NCBI RefSeq assembly: GCF_000226095.1
Contig: NC_016476.1
Coordinates: forward strand, 372,001 to 436,000
DNA length: 64,000 bases
Source: Thermothelomyces thermophilus ATCC 42464
Lineage: Eukaryota; Ascomycota; Sordariomycetes; Sordariales; Chaetomiaceae
Reading direction: 5' to 3'
Below the pieces are notes generated by a model. It made no database searches and had not been told where the DNA came from. It saw only the letters and a program-made list of their open reading frames with translations. This document shows positions 46,785 to 58,000 of the stretch, one piece after another. The first letter of the stretch is position 1. Each line of letters starts with the position of its first letter. The position numbers were made by a program, and so were the translations under genes.

Positions 46785-47978
46785 ATGCTCGTACAACAAC
46801 AACAACAACAACATACTGCGTCCATCGTGGGCGCCGGCCCGGCCGGGTTTGCGCTCGCCGCCGGCCTGCAGAGCCAGGGGACGAGCGTGCTGGTGTATTC
46901 GCACCCAACCCACGTGCGGCACGCCAACCAAGTCAGACGGAACGGCCTCCTGAGAGCCAGCGGGCTCATGGAAGGGTCGACCCGTGTCCGCGTCACCACC
47001 GACATGGCCGAGGCCGTGGCCTTCTCGCGCATCATGTTCCTCACCGTCCCGTCGACGGGGCAGGAGACGGTGCTGGAGGAGCTCCGCAAGTTCTCGCTGC
47101 GGCAGCACGCCATCGTCGCCGTGCCGGGGAACCTGTTCTCGCTCATCGCCGCCGACCTGCACGCGGGCTGCATCCTCGAGACCAACCTGTCGCCGTACTC
47201 GTGCCGGATGGAGGGGGACGGCGAGCTGCGGGTGCTGGGAAAGAAGGAGCTCGTCTTCATCGCCGCGCTGCAGCCGGCGGAGGGGGAGGAGGAGGAGGAC
47301 GACGTCGTCGTCGTTCGCCGGGCCCTATGCGGGGAGGTGGCGCGCATCCTGTCCCCGACGCGGCTCAAGTGGTGCAGCAGTGTGGTCGAGGTCAGCCTGG
47401 CCAACGTCAACGGGGTCTTCCACCCGCTCATGATGCTGATGAACGCGGGCCGGATCGAGAGCACGGGGGGCGACTTTATGCTCTACGCCGACGGCCTGAC
47501 CCCGTCAGTCGCCAACGCCATGGCCGCCGTCGACCGGGTGCGCATTCAGATCGGCGAGGCGCTCGGGCTGCGGCTGGACGGCGCCGTCGCCGTGTCCAAC
47601 GAGTGCTACGGCCAGGGCTTCTCCAACTTTGTCGACCTCGGCCGCCACTCGCCGCCGCACAACCGGCTCCGGGCGCCCCCGACGCTCGAGAACCGCAACC
47701 TGACCGAGGACGTGCCGGACCTGCTGGTCTCGTGGTGCAGCCTGGCCGAGAAGCTCGGCATCGACGCCTCCCCGATCCGCGCCGTCATCACGCTCGCGCA
47801 GATGGCCACGGGCGTCGACTACCTCGCGACCGGCAGGAACCTGCGGCGGCTCGGGCTGGAACACGCCACGCGGGCGGAGCTGATTGCGAGGTTCGGAGGT
47901 GTTGCCAAGAGGAAGAAAGCGGCGATCGGCGGCAGCGACAACAACAACAACAACACTGTCGAGGCTTGTAGGCTGTGA
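46785..47978 (+). CDS. NAD(P)-dependent octopine/opine dehydrogenase-like protein
   Basis: 397 residues from the ATG at 46785 (CTCACCATG context); the frame is open 204 bp further upstream, but that extension is low-complexity and starts less convincingly. After a short Gln run comes a Rossmann nucleotide-binding loop GAGPAG (residues 16-21). The C-terminal domain has NGVFHPLMMLMNAG with His213, the position of the catalytic His in opine dehydrogenases, and a conserved C-terminal helical region. These enzymes reductively join an amino acid to a keto acid (or the reverse). The substrate cannot be inferred. Ends in a poly-Asn stretch. No biosynthetic partner is adjacent. Confidence 0.8.
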   Translation: MLVQQQQQQHTASIVGAGPAGFALAAGLQSQGTSVLVYSHPTHVRHANQVRRNGLLRASGLMEGSTRVRVTTDMAEAVAFSRIMFLTVPSTGQETVLEELRKFSLRQHAIVAVPGNLFSLIAADLHAGCILETNLSPYSCRMEGDGELRVLGKKELVFIAALQPAEGEEEEDDVVVVRRALCGEVARILSPTRLKWCSSVVEVSLANVNGVFHPLMMLMNAGRIESTGGDFMLYADGLTPSVANAMAAVDRVRIQIGEALGLRLDGAVAVSNECYGQGFSNFVDLGRHSPPHNRLRAPPTLENRNLTEDVPDLLVSWCSLAEKLGIDASPIRAVITLAQMATGVDYLATGRNLRRLGLEHATRAELIARFGGVAKRKKAAIGGSDNNNNNTVEACRL

Positions 47979-48815
47979 TTCGAGTGCAGATCGACAAAAG
48001 AGGGCGGTTTGATCAGCATGTGAAGGGCTGGGCTTGGAACTATAGCAGTGTAACTAGACGTATGATTCGGAGAACCTCGCTGGCTGCAGATCAAGCACTT
48101 CATGTTTTGATCTTGCCCAAGAACATACTTGGATACGCATTGATGAGTCAATTACCCATCAAGGTTCCCCCCTTTTTTTCACGGTGGTCTGGGGCACAAT
48201 CGACACTCCACGCTTCCTCTGTCTGTTTCTGTTCTGTGACCTGACCATACCTTACCTACCTTGATGGATTACCTTGATGGATTACCTTGATGGATGCGTG
48301 CCTAGTTACGTCTGTGGGTGGGTACCTAGGTGAATACTCGGCATACCAGGTCGGAATGCAGGACGCCGATTTTCTCGTGGTAGTTATTTACCGTACTTAA
48401 TACACCTGGAAAAATGAACCGTGTAATCCGGACTATGTAAATACCGGAGGTTGTAACGCGGTATTAAAGGAAACATGCGCAAACCCGCTCATAATTACAC
48501 AAGCAGCAGCGAGCGGGGCGGCAGAAGCCCGCATTTCGGCGGTTGTCGGTCACAACAGAAACACCCGGGCTCCGGATCGGCAGATCTAGCACCAGATCCG
48601 GGCTGGCTCCGGGGGCAAGGCACTGGGAACCTTCCATCCCGGAAGCTGTGTTTTATGAGCATGGTTTGTATTGCCCATTGAATATAGGTAGAATATCTAT
48701 ATACATGCATATACATACGCACGTGCGTAATCAGGTACAGCACGTCGGGGGGAGGGTCACCGATAGCAGAGTAATTATAGTACGATACTTAGTTATCGTG
48801 GTAATAACGATCGAT
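47979..48815. other. Convergent intergenic region with a 13-bp tandem repeat
   Basis: Between the convergent oxidoreductase and methyltransferase genes. ACCTTGATGGATT is repeated three times at 48258-48295. No gene seen. Confidence 0.55.
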
Positions 48816-49619
48816 TCACCGAACGGCGACGGTGACGAGGAGCTCCATGTCCATGTGGATGCCGTCGTCGGTGAGCAGCTTGTTCCACTCGACCTTCATC
48901 TCCTCGCGGGCGGCGGGGCGCAGTTCCGGGGGGATGCCGCCGTACGTCTTGCCCGAGGAGCTGGTGTCGAGCCAGTCGATCATGGCGTCGGCCGACTCGG
49001 CCTTCTTGACGATGCGGTTGACCACCATGTCGCGGGCGCCCGAGAAGCCGGCCTCGTCCAGCAGCCGGCTCAGCTCGGCCCGGCCGAGGAACCGGGGCGG
49101 CGCCGGCTCCGGGTAGGCCCGGTACGGCTCGCGCGACAGCACCGCCGCCTTGATGCGCTCCTGCGCCGTCTCGAAGTCGCCCGACCCGCCCGAGATGCCC
49201 ACCCGGCCCCCCGGCCGGAGCACCCGCGCGAACTCGCGCAGCGCCCGCGGCTGGTCCTGCACCCAGTGCAGCGTCGAGTTGACAAAGACGGCGTCGAAGC
49301 TGGCGTCGGGGAACCGCGAGAGGTCCTCGGCGACGCCCTCGTAGAACGTCAGGTTCTCCTTCTTGCCCTCCGCCGCGAGCTTCCCGGCCAGCTCCCTGGC
49401 GAGCCCGATCCGCTCCGGGCTCGGGTCCACCCCGACGACGCTGCCCTCGCTGCCCACGAGCGACGCGATGTGCGCGGTCAGGTTGCCGGGCCCGCAGCCC
49501 ACGTCGAGCACCCGCATGCCCGGGCGCAACTGCAGCCGGTCCAGGAGGAAGAGGCCGGCCTTGAACTGCGTCTCGTTGGCCCGGACGTACCCGACCGCCA
49601 GTTCTCTCGTGTCTCCCAT
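48816..49619 (-). CDS. Class I SAM-dependent methyltransferase
   Basis: 267 residues starting MGDTRELAVGYVRANETQF. Motif I is VLDVGCGPGN (residues 37-46), followed by VVGVDPSPERIGLAREL (acidic residue that binds the SAM ribose), a post-motif DAVFVNSTLHWVQD and LREFARVLRPGG. The HWV element and overall layout resemble trans-aconitate or generic type-11 methyltransferases; the substrate is not determinable. The frame is open upstream to 49793, but that part is low-complexity Lys/Arg-rich and unlike the family, so the internal ATG at 49619 is preferred. Single exon, converging on the oxidoreductase gene. Confidence 0.85.
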   Translation of the reverse strand: MGDTRELAVGYVRANETQFKAGLFLLDRLQLRPGMRVLDVGCGPGNLTAHIASLVGSEGSVVGVDPSPERIGLARELAGKLAAEGKKENLTFYEGVAEDLSRFPDASFDAVFVNSTLHWVQDQPRALREFARVLRPGGRVGISGGSGDFETAQERIKAAVLSREPYRAYPEPAPPRFLGRAELSRLLDEAGFSGARDMVVNRIVKKAESADAMIDWLDTSSSGKTYGGIPPELRPAAREEMKVEWNKLLTDDGIHMDMELLVTVAVR

Positions 49620-50403
49620 GGTGTCTGTCGGCTTTGGCTGTCTTCTCTTCTTTTTTTTCTCTTCTTCTCGGGCCTGATCGAGAGCAGCGGAATTGGTTGG
49701 TTCTGTGGCGAATGGCGAACGTAGGAGGTGGTAATAACCGGATGACGGCAGCACGACTGGTGTTGACGTTGCTGAAGACCTTTGTTGACCCAAGAATGAT
49801 GGTCTTGGAGGATGAGACGGTTATTAATAAATAAAACTAAGGACGGGTCAGCAGTGAAGAGACACCCCGGATGCAGGTACATAATTAATGTATGTAGTAC
49901 AGTACATAAGGTACCTACCTTAGAATTACATGACGGGCCGTGGGTCACACTCGGAGACAAGGTGAACCTCAATGACCTCCCCTTGGAACGTACTGTATTG
50001 TAGTTCTGTATGTATGTATGTATGTTCGTGTATGTATGTATTCAGCATCGAAATAACACACCAACGTTGGATCCGTAATTACTTACCTTACCATGTAAGT
50101 CGGTTTGAGCACATTTTCCTCTCTTCCCCCACCCGATTTTCCCTGGCATACGTGCAGGCTACTTGACCATCTACAGCAATTACGGAAGCTGGGCAGCCGA
50201 TCTTGGCCTGGCTGAGAACGGGATATACTAGGCTAGGGCTGTTTTCCAACCTCCGGGAACCGAATATCGGGGTCCTGGAAATGACCGCCACGCGTTCCCC
50301 TCGCGCGTTAAAAGCGTTTACGTTCCTTACCCTCTAATCTCGGTCGATGACCCCTGGCTCGACCAAACATCATATGAACCTACTGTGGCAGCCCTAGAAC
50401 TGG
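49620..50403. other. Intergenic, with a TGTA microsatellite
   Basis: Upstream region of the methyltransferase. A (TGTA)n-type repeat lies at 50007-50041. No gene seen. Confidence 0.5.
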
Positions 50404-50841
50404 TCACGGGGAACCATCATGGTCTAGTCTCTGCCGGCGCGGCTCCTCGTCAGGATCCCAGAGGATGCGGTCGGTCGACGTCCTTGATCCGCACCTCCGT
50501 CTTGCCCTCGCCCGCCTTGCCCTCCAGGACGCCGACGACGGCCTTGCCGATGCTCTCGAGCGTATCGTCAGCGAGATGGCCGCTCGCCGCCGTCCCACAG
50601 CCTGGCCCGCTTGCGGTCGAGGTCGAGGATAAAGCCGCCGCGGACGCCCCAGTCGCGCCAGAGGCCGACAAAGATGGGGAAGTAGCGCTGCAGCAGCGGG
50701 TGCGTGTCGGCCAGGCCGAACTGGGACGGGACGAAGAAGCGGACGCCCGCCTCGACGGCCGCGTCGACGATGGTCTCCTGGTCGTTGCACGCCAAGCCTC
50801 CAGCAGCGTGTGCTAGCGGCCAGACGATTACTTTTTAACAA
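50404..50841 (-). pseudogene. NmrA/isoflavone-reductase-like gene remnant
   Basis: Two frames carry consecutive pieces of an NmrA-like reductase. The first (50795-50568) reads ETIVDAAVEAGVRFFVPSQF, then DWGVRGGFILDLDRKRARLW; the second (to 50450) reads DTLESIGKAVVGVLEGK, which in intact family members follows directly. The frame changes near 50590. The dinucleotide-binding N-terminus (about 70 residues), a stretch between PIFVG and DWGVRGG (roughly 40 residues in relatives) and the C-terminal part are missing. GC-rich codon use shows it decayed by deletion and frameshift, not by RIP. Confidence 0.75.
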
Positions 50842-51689
50842 CGACCCGACCAGCCATACCCTACCCTAGCGTAGCAGCTTGAAAAGTTTAGTTATTCCGG
50901 GACTGGGGTTAACATTGACAGAGATTCAATGCCGTGCGTAAGCTTATCCTTCAGAACCTCACAGTCATTGGCTGTTAACACAATCAACATGGGACTAGGT
51001 GGCCTTCTCAAAGTATATCATACCACACACCCCTTGTCAAAGAGAGTGATACGAAGTACCACGGGTACCATTCCCTCTGGTCATTCAATGAATTTTGCCT
51101 CGCAGATGCAAAGGTCTGGTGTCCGCTTTACTCCGTACATGAGGGGTTGTGACCATACCTAGTACCAAAATGGTTGGTTCCCTGCCGTGATGCAACTCAT
51201 GTGGCATCGACTTAATAGACTGGCCAAGTTAGTGATGCTGCTTCTTCCCGTCTGACCGTCGTTTCCTTCTGGTTGTCCCATAACCTCAGTAATAAACTCC
51301 GATGGAATTTAGTAAGTATGGATTACTCAGTAAGCAGGCCGACAAGCCCGATTGCCCGAGTCACCCGCTTCCCATCCCAGAAGTTTCCTGTCCGGCGAAT
51401 TCTGTAGCCGTGAATATCTATCCAGCGATACTGACGTCGTCCGAGTACTCTTCTCCTTATTACGAAAGGAGATCGGTGAGATTAGCAGTCAGGAGTCTTA
51501 CTTGCCGAGGCAGACTGCCCGCAAAGGTTGATTTCACGGCTAGGCCCCTTCCTACGGTGTCGCAGCTATGATTGCGTTTCTGGTGAAGAAAGATAAATGG
51601 AAGCTGGTCAGATCACTTTGATTAATATCGTTTGAAGACTAAGTAATTCGGGGTAAGGTTGATTACTATACATCAACCGGCCGGATTAC
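50842..51689. other. Intergenic flank before the right repeat block
   Basis: No gene seen; short frames only. Composition falls towards the repeat boundary at 51690. Confidence 0.5.
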
Positions 51690-51901
51690 TGCCGAACGTA
51701 GTGATGAGCTTCCGGGAGCGTTAAAAGCAGTCTCCAGTAGGTGGCTGTACGAAGGAAAAGAGTGCCTTGTTGAAGCTATCTACAAAGGAGACAAAACGAG
51801 TGGTATTTATAGACAAAGGGACTAGCCAATGCGTTAAACAGCCTTATACAGCTATGGCAAACGCGTGGCTAATACGCTTAGAAGCTCTATAGCTTCCGAT
51901 A
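51690..51901 (-). repeat. C4 3' LTR
   Basis: 212 bp, TGCCGAAC to CCGATA. Its outer end abuts unique DNA (...GGATTAC) and it is inverted relative to the LTR at 28147-28358. Confidence 0.9.
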
Positions 51902-52163
51902 TACCCCCTAGTTAAAGGTGATAGTCGTTTAACTATGCTTTATAGTGATACTGTTCTTAGTATTATGTCCTTTGTCGTTCTTACCTTAATGGCTCCTTTA
52001 GGGGCCTGCCTTCTATATTTGGAAGTCTGAAAGAGTCAAATATAGTAGAGTAATTCCTTTAAAGCTATAGATTAAATATAGCTATTATAGTTATAGTAGT
52101 AATAGTATTACTAGTTTTAATTATAATAATAATAATAGGATGACGCTTCCTATACTTAAATTA

Positions 52164-53111
52164 ACGGATGACTTGTTAGGTATACCTATTGCGAATATTA
52201 CTACTATTAGTAGGTTGACTCCTACTCTTATAATACCTTGAAAGTGTAAACGTGCTAAAGCTTCTAGACTATAAGTGTTCCTATTATCTCTAGTCAATTA
52301 ATTTCATTACCGGTTTTATAGTTTTCTAGCGATTCTAGCGATTTAAGTGAGTTTATATAGTTTGGCCTCTTTTAGTTAATTTAATAGCGACTTTATCGTA
52401 GTTTCTAGCGCTCTACTAGTCACGTTTGGATTGTTCAAGCTACCTAAATATAGTAACATTATAGCTAGCGAGCTTTGTAAGGTACCCTATAGAATATATA
52501 TATAGTCGGCTCTAGTAGGACGTTCTTTTGGCGAATATCGCGATTATTCCGGCGCTAGCTCTTGCTATTACCATTATACCTACGGTTTCTATAAGTATAA
52601 AGATATATACGCTAATCGCCTACATGTCTAATAGCTCTTGTAATACTTATACTAATTATAACGATAGTCCTACTTCTTACATTAGGTTGGCAAAGGATTT
52701 AACAAAGGCTCTACTAGATAGAGCTAAGGCTTCTATAAGTCCTTAGATCCTGAACCTCTACCCCTAACACGTAGGCAAATCGCTAACAGATGTATATAGG
52801 ATCTTAAGAAGTTACATATAATTCTTCGGAGTGACCTGAAACACGCTAGTATAGACGATACAGAGGAGTATAAGCTTAATAAGGCTAAACTCATACATTT
52901 TACGAAGATCGCTTACTTTATATATAATATCTTCTACTAGTTAGGTAAAATCAAGGAAGCTCGTAATACTTGCATTAGCACGTCTAATGATATGTTAGGC
53001 GCTATATTATTACCTAGCTAGGATAAAGGCAAGGGCAAGGCTATTGATCCTAATAACGGCTAATAGTAATAGATAAAGAGTATTAGGTGGTATTTTATTT
53101 GGCGAATTTGA
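52164..53111 (+). pseudogene. C4 antisense accessory frame, uninterrupted copy
   Basis: Opposite strand to copia pol. The start codon position reads ACG; exon 1 has the same Thr/Pro and basic segment as C1. The donor (CTATAAGTG versus CCGTAAGTG in C1) has lost its G. Exon 2 runs through the Cys/Tyr-rich block around 52490-52600 (remaining Cys plus Tyr at former Cys positions spaced C-x2-C, x12, C, x9, C-x2-C), then the helical segments and a Lys/Gly-rich end at TGA 53109-53111. Predicted intact length is about 290 residues. Function unknown. Confidence 0.55.
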
Positions 53112-53822
53112 CTTATCTTCTACCCCTTAGTTATATAAGCCTATAACTAATATCTTAAAGATTAAAGAGAGCCCTTTAGCGCTTAAAGACTTATTAGCTA
53201 AGTCATTTAGTAAGCCTATCTACTAGTATCTAAGTAGTTAGTAGATATATAGCTTTAAACGTTCCTTTTGCCACTTCCTAGTATAACTATATATTATAGA
53301 TATCTATATACTATAGGCAAGTATTAATACGTTCGTTCTTAGCTATCACTAGTTAAATAGTTTGCTAATTATCGTAGTAGATGTTCTAGGGTTCCCTAAG
53401 CTTAAGATTAATATCTGTAAATAGCCTTCTAAATGCTATAGCCTCTCTTACTATAATGGGGAGCGTTAGAAGTTCTACTTTAGTGTTTAACGTTATAATG
53501 GTATCCTAGTATAATGCCTTCTATATAATAGGACCTCCGAATAGGAAGAAGATATATCCCTATAACGAATACTATATATTTAGATTATCTATATATAAAG
53601 CGTCCCTAGCGATTATAAGCGTTAGACTTGCTATCGCTTGCTTATCTCTATACTAGATTAATAGGTAAGAGCTTCTAAATAGATATCTTACTACTCGCTA
53701 TACCTCTAATAAGTAGTCTAGTCCTAGGTTAGTTAGGTATTAAGAGAGTATTAAATAGGCGTATATAACGTCTAGATATAGTATAACTATATAGTATAGG
53801 ATTGATCTAACGAGCTCCTAAT

Positions 53823-54270
53823 TGTGACGAACCTAACTCAGACTTCTTCTGAAAGGGTCCAGACGGAGGTAGATTAGGCAGGACAAGCAGGCAGGTTGTC
53901 TAAGGGATTCGGTAAAGCCAAAGGGTTTACAACAACACTTAGAGTTGTCTCTCACAGTAATTAACAATGCTCGGTATAAGTACTGTAATTGTGATTATTA
54001 CCACTGGCAAACTCCTAGAGTCTACCATAACAAGTGACTGGCTAGCTATATATATATAATTGTCTGTCCTTCTTCAATAGTTATTACCAGTACCACTTCT
54101 CCTTTCACTTTGTAATTCTACGTTGTCGACGGTGACATGTTATTATCACTAGTGAAGACCTTAGTCTTGGCGGTAATAATCTTCTGATTGGTCCATCAAG
54201 TAATTAGCTGTCGGAATGTCCCGTGTCCTGGCTACAGCCTGCCAGGCCGCCTATATGCTTATTCGTGACA
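53823..54270 (-). repeat. G3 3' LTR (left)
   Basis: 448 bp, TGTGACGAAC to TTCGTGACA. Same length as 60973-61420; the differences I can see are C/T or G/A. Confidence 0.95.
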
Positions 54271-54397
54271 CGATGCCCCTCCTTTAAGGCTTTCGACCCG
54301 AAAGCCCTCTTAGGCCGTTTCAAAGAGCGCTAATAACCCTTTGCTTGTGAGTACTGTATTCTTCCTGTTTCTGTGTTGTAGTCGCCATATTGACAAA

Positions 54398-55059
54398 ATG
54401 CTGGTAGAGAAACGGAAGTCGTATTCTGTACATTACCGTGCTTCCCTTGCTTAGAACATTGCTAAGAACGGTTTTATTATTATGCCTTGCTCTTAGTGTG
54501 TGTCTTAAGGTCTTGTTTGCAAAATGATCGCACGTATAAAGCGTTACGAGGCCTATGTTTGTTAAGGTCGTTCTTACGATGGCTCTAGCATCTTGCTTTC
54601 TTCCTATAAGCTTGTCTCCTTCCCCCTTTTTTTTTTTTTTGAGTATAATTCCTAATGTTCGTTCTAGTAGATCGTATTCTCTAGGAGCAGTGTCATATTA
54701 AGGATACTAAACGTTATACCGAACTTAAGCTAGATAAATCCTAACGCTATCTAGAAGAAGCCTAATACGAGTTGTCTAAAAAGCTTATATAGCTCTAGCA
54801 TCTTCGTTAGTAGAAGGAGTTTTTGGTAGAGAAAGGTACTAATATGGTGGCGTGTAGTTTGTCAACCTTAGACAAGTTGGAGGTAATTAAGCGGCAAGAG
54901 CGGCAAGAGGCGCCTATTATACCTTCGTTAGAGATTAATGATGCCGCTAATGCTGTCGACTAGGGCATCGTCTTTGATTCTGTCCTAGGTTTTCCTTTAG
55001 TTGATCTAGATTCTGCCGGTAGAACTATTCTAGTTTCTTAGGGCAATTTAGGTTCTTAA
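54398..55059 (+). pseudogene. G3 antisense accessory gene: Zn2Cys6-like cluster plus coiled coil
   Basis: Opposite strand to G3 gag-pol. ATG at 54398; exon 1 shows six positions in the spacing C-x2-C-x6-C-x8-C-x2-C-x6-C (some Cys, others Tyr), ending near a DG pair as is common in fungal zinc-cluster proteins. A likely intron of about 60 bp follows, starting near GTCTCC, carrying a T14 tract (54627-54640) and ending TTCTAG. Exon 2 encodes a long coiled coil (KLIQLQRLRQQKEF region, many Glu/Leu/Lys) and an acidic tail. It stops at TAA 55057-55059, over the chromodomain codons of pol. Cluster, linker and coiled coil suggest a dimeric DNA-binding protein; this is inference. Confidence 0.65.
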
Positions 55060-58000
55060 TTAGTTCCTATGAGTTGTCTTCTGGTCTAAAATTAAGCTAT
55101 TTAACCAGGTACTATAGTTTCCCGTTGATAATATATAAATCTAGAATTTCTTTGATGTCCTATTCTTCTTCCTCGTCTTCTGCTTCGATATACGTAGCAA
55201 CCTTGGCGTTTTTTGGTGCTGGTTCGAGAAGCGGAATATAAAAAACATCTGTCTGTAGTTATATAGATGATAGTAACGATAGTCGATAGTTAGATGTCGA
55301 AATTCGTTCCTTGATAACGAAGGGTCCGACCTTCTTGAAGTCTAGCTTCGTGCTTGGTCGTTTGGTTTACAAGTTTCATATAATTAGGTAGACTTTGTCT
55401 CCCCTCTCTAGGCGAGGTCCCTTGAGCCTATGTTTGTTATAGTAGTTCTTTATTCTGGTTTTGATAAACTCGAGTTCCTTCTTAAGCTTCTTATATAGTA
55501 CGTACATCTGTTCTGCTTTGGCTACTGCTCTTGGCACTGTGACCTCTAGTCCTTGCCTAAGGTCTGCTTTATATCCGTAGTTTGCAAAGAACGGTATGAC
55601 TTTGGTCGTTTCTGTTAGTGTTGTATTATAAGCGAGTTATGCTATTGGTAATAGCATGACCTAGTTGTCTTGCTAGTAGTTGACGTAAGAGCAGAGGTAT
55701 TGCTTAATAACTTGGTTTAGTCGCTCTGTTTGTCCGTTAGTCTGTAGGTAATATGCTATTAATAGCTTGCTATTGACGCCTAATCGTTACATTAACGCTT
55801 GCCAGAACTTCGACGCGAACTTAGTATCTCTATTGGTGATCTATTCTTGCGGCCAAGTATGTACTGATATAACTTGCCGATAGATCATGTCTGCCAGCTG
55901 TTTAGCTGTCTATAACTCCTTATAGGGAAAGAAGTATACCTATTTAGTCAGGCGATCTACTATAATAAGAATACTATTGTAGATTACTCCTATGGCTATG
56001 TCCTTGGATTCTAGCAGCTTTATAATAAAGTCTATCGTGACTAAGCTCTATAGTTTGTCAGCTGTTAGTAGTAGTTAAAGTAGCCTATATAGCTTATGTC
56101 GTGCCGTTTTGCTTTGATTATAAATGTCGTAGTTCCATACAACTTCCTTAACCCGTGCCGTTAACTATGGAAAGTCATAGTGTCTCTTGACTTGTACAAT
56201 AGTCTTCGTGACTCCTTTATATCCTCCGAGTTTTGATTCGTAGAGTTCTCAAATCATTTGCAGCTATTGATCTTTGTCGTAGATATACGCTTTGCCTCGG
56301 TACTAGAGTTTCCTATCTTTTTCTTCTACTCCGTCAGGTACTACTAGTCCGGGTGCTACTTAATACTATACCTTGTTAATCCTTTCCTCTCGAAAGATTA
56401 TATAGCATTCTAGGAACGAGTCAAGTAGATCATCTTCTATAGGTGTCTACGTTTTGTAGTGTAATGTCCCGTCTGTTTGTTCCTTGAACAACGGTGGTGT
56501 TGTTCCCGTTTGTCCTTTCGTATGATCCGTTTGTCGGCTTAAAATGTCTGCTCGTACGTTTTCTTTGCCCTTCTTGTAGCAGATCTCGAAGTTAAATTCC
56601 GCGAGGAATTCTACCTATTGTATTTGTCGTCTATTAAGTTCCTTCGTCGTCGTAAAGTATCGTAAATTCTTATAATCTATATATACTTATACCGGTTTAA
56701 TCGTGCCACTGAGGTATAGTCGCTATTCCTTAAAAGCTTCGATAATTGTAAGTAGTTCCTTATTGTGAATCGGATAATTGAGACGTGGTCTATCGAGCTT
56801 CTTAGAAAAGAAGGCTATAGGATGTAGCTTCCCTTGTTCGTCTCGTTATCCTAATTGTCCTCTGATAGCGTAGTCTAAAGCGTCCGTTTCTACCTCGAAT
56901 GGCTTCTTAGGGTCTAGTAGCACTAGTATTAGGTCTTTAGTAATAGCGTTACGGATCTACATAAATGCTTGCTCGTATTGCTCTTCCCATTGGAATTTAG
57001 CGTTCTTCTTGGTAAGTTTGTATAAAGGTCGTACGATCGCTCTAAAGTTCCTAATGAACATCCGGTAGAAGTTCGTAAATCTGATGAAACTTCGTACTTC
57101 CGTGACTAACGTCGGTCGTAGCCAATTCTTGATAGCTTTAACCTTTGAAGGTTCTATCCGGATTTGTCTGGGGGATATTTCGTATCCTAGAAATACTGTT
57201 TTCCTAACGTGGAATTCGCTCTTTTCCTTGTTAACTAATAGTTTATACGTATATAGCGCGTCTAACACTGCTTTTACGTGCTTCCAGTGTTCGTCTATCG
57301 TCTTAGAGAAGATGAGTATGTCGTCGAGATAACATACCGTAAATTGGTCAAGAAAGGGTCAGATAGCTTGATTAATTAGGGCTTGGAACGTTGCCAACGC
57401 GTTTGTAAGTCCGAATGGCATGACGAGGTACTTATAGTGGCCATAGGGTATCCTAAAGGCCGTTTTCTACTTATCGCCTTCTTTGATCTATATATAGTTA
57501 TAGGCTGATAGCAAGTTAAGATGTGTGAAATATTAGGCTCCTGCTAACTAATCTTAGAGCTATAAGATTAGTAGTAACAGGTATCGGTTTTTTATAGTCT
57601 GTTCGTTAAGTTGCTAATAGTCGACGTATAACCGTAGCTTTCCGTCTTTCTTAGGCATAAACAGGATTAGGTAGCCTGCTAGCGATGTCGACAGGCAGAT
57701 ATATCCTCTTTAAAGGTTCTCCTCCAAATATCGCTTAAGTTCTTCGTTCTATATCTAGCTCGTATAGTAAATCTTGAAGAACTTTAGTCGTGTTCCTTCC
57801 TTAAGCTTGATCTCGTGATCCTATAGGCCGTGTTCTGGTAATCCTTCTAGATGCTTTGGTTCGAATGCTAGGTATCCTTTATATTCTTTTGGTACTTCCC
57901 TAGTCTTATCTTGTCTCTCGGTTTTCTAATAGTATACGAACTTAGTCCTGTCTATAGCGATACTAGCGATTTCTCCTATCTCAGCCTATTGCTCTAATTA

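Noticed and set aside
46712-47971. 419-codon plus-strand frame overlapping the opine-dehydrogenase gene
   Set aside because: Arg/Ala/Gly-rich shadow of the real frame, no family features.
48543-49724. 393-codon frame opposite to the methyltransferase
   Set aside because: Shadow of the methyltransferase frame; low-complexity His/Arg/Leu composition.
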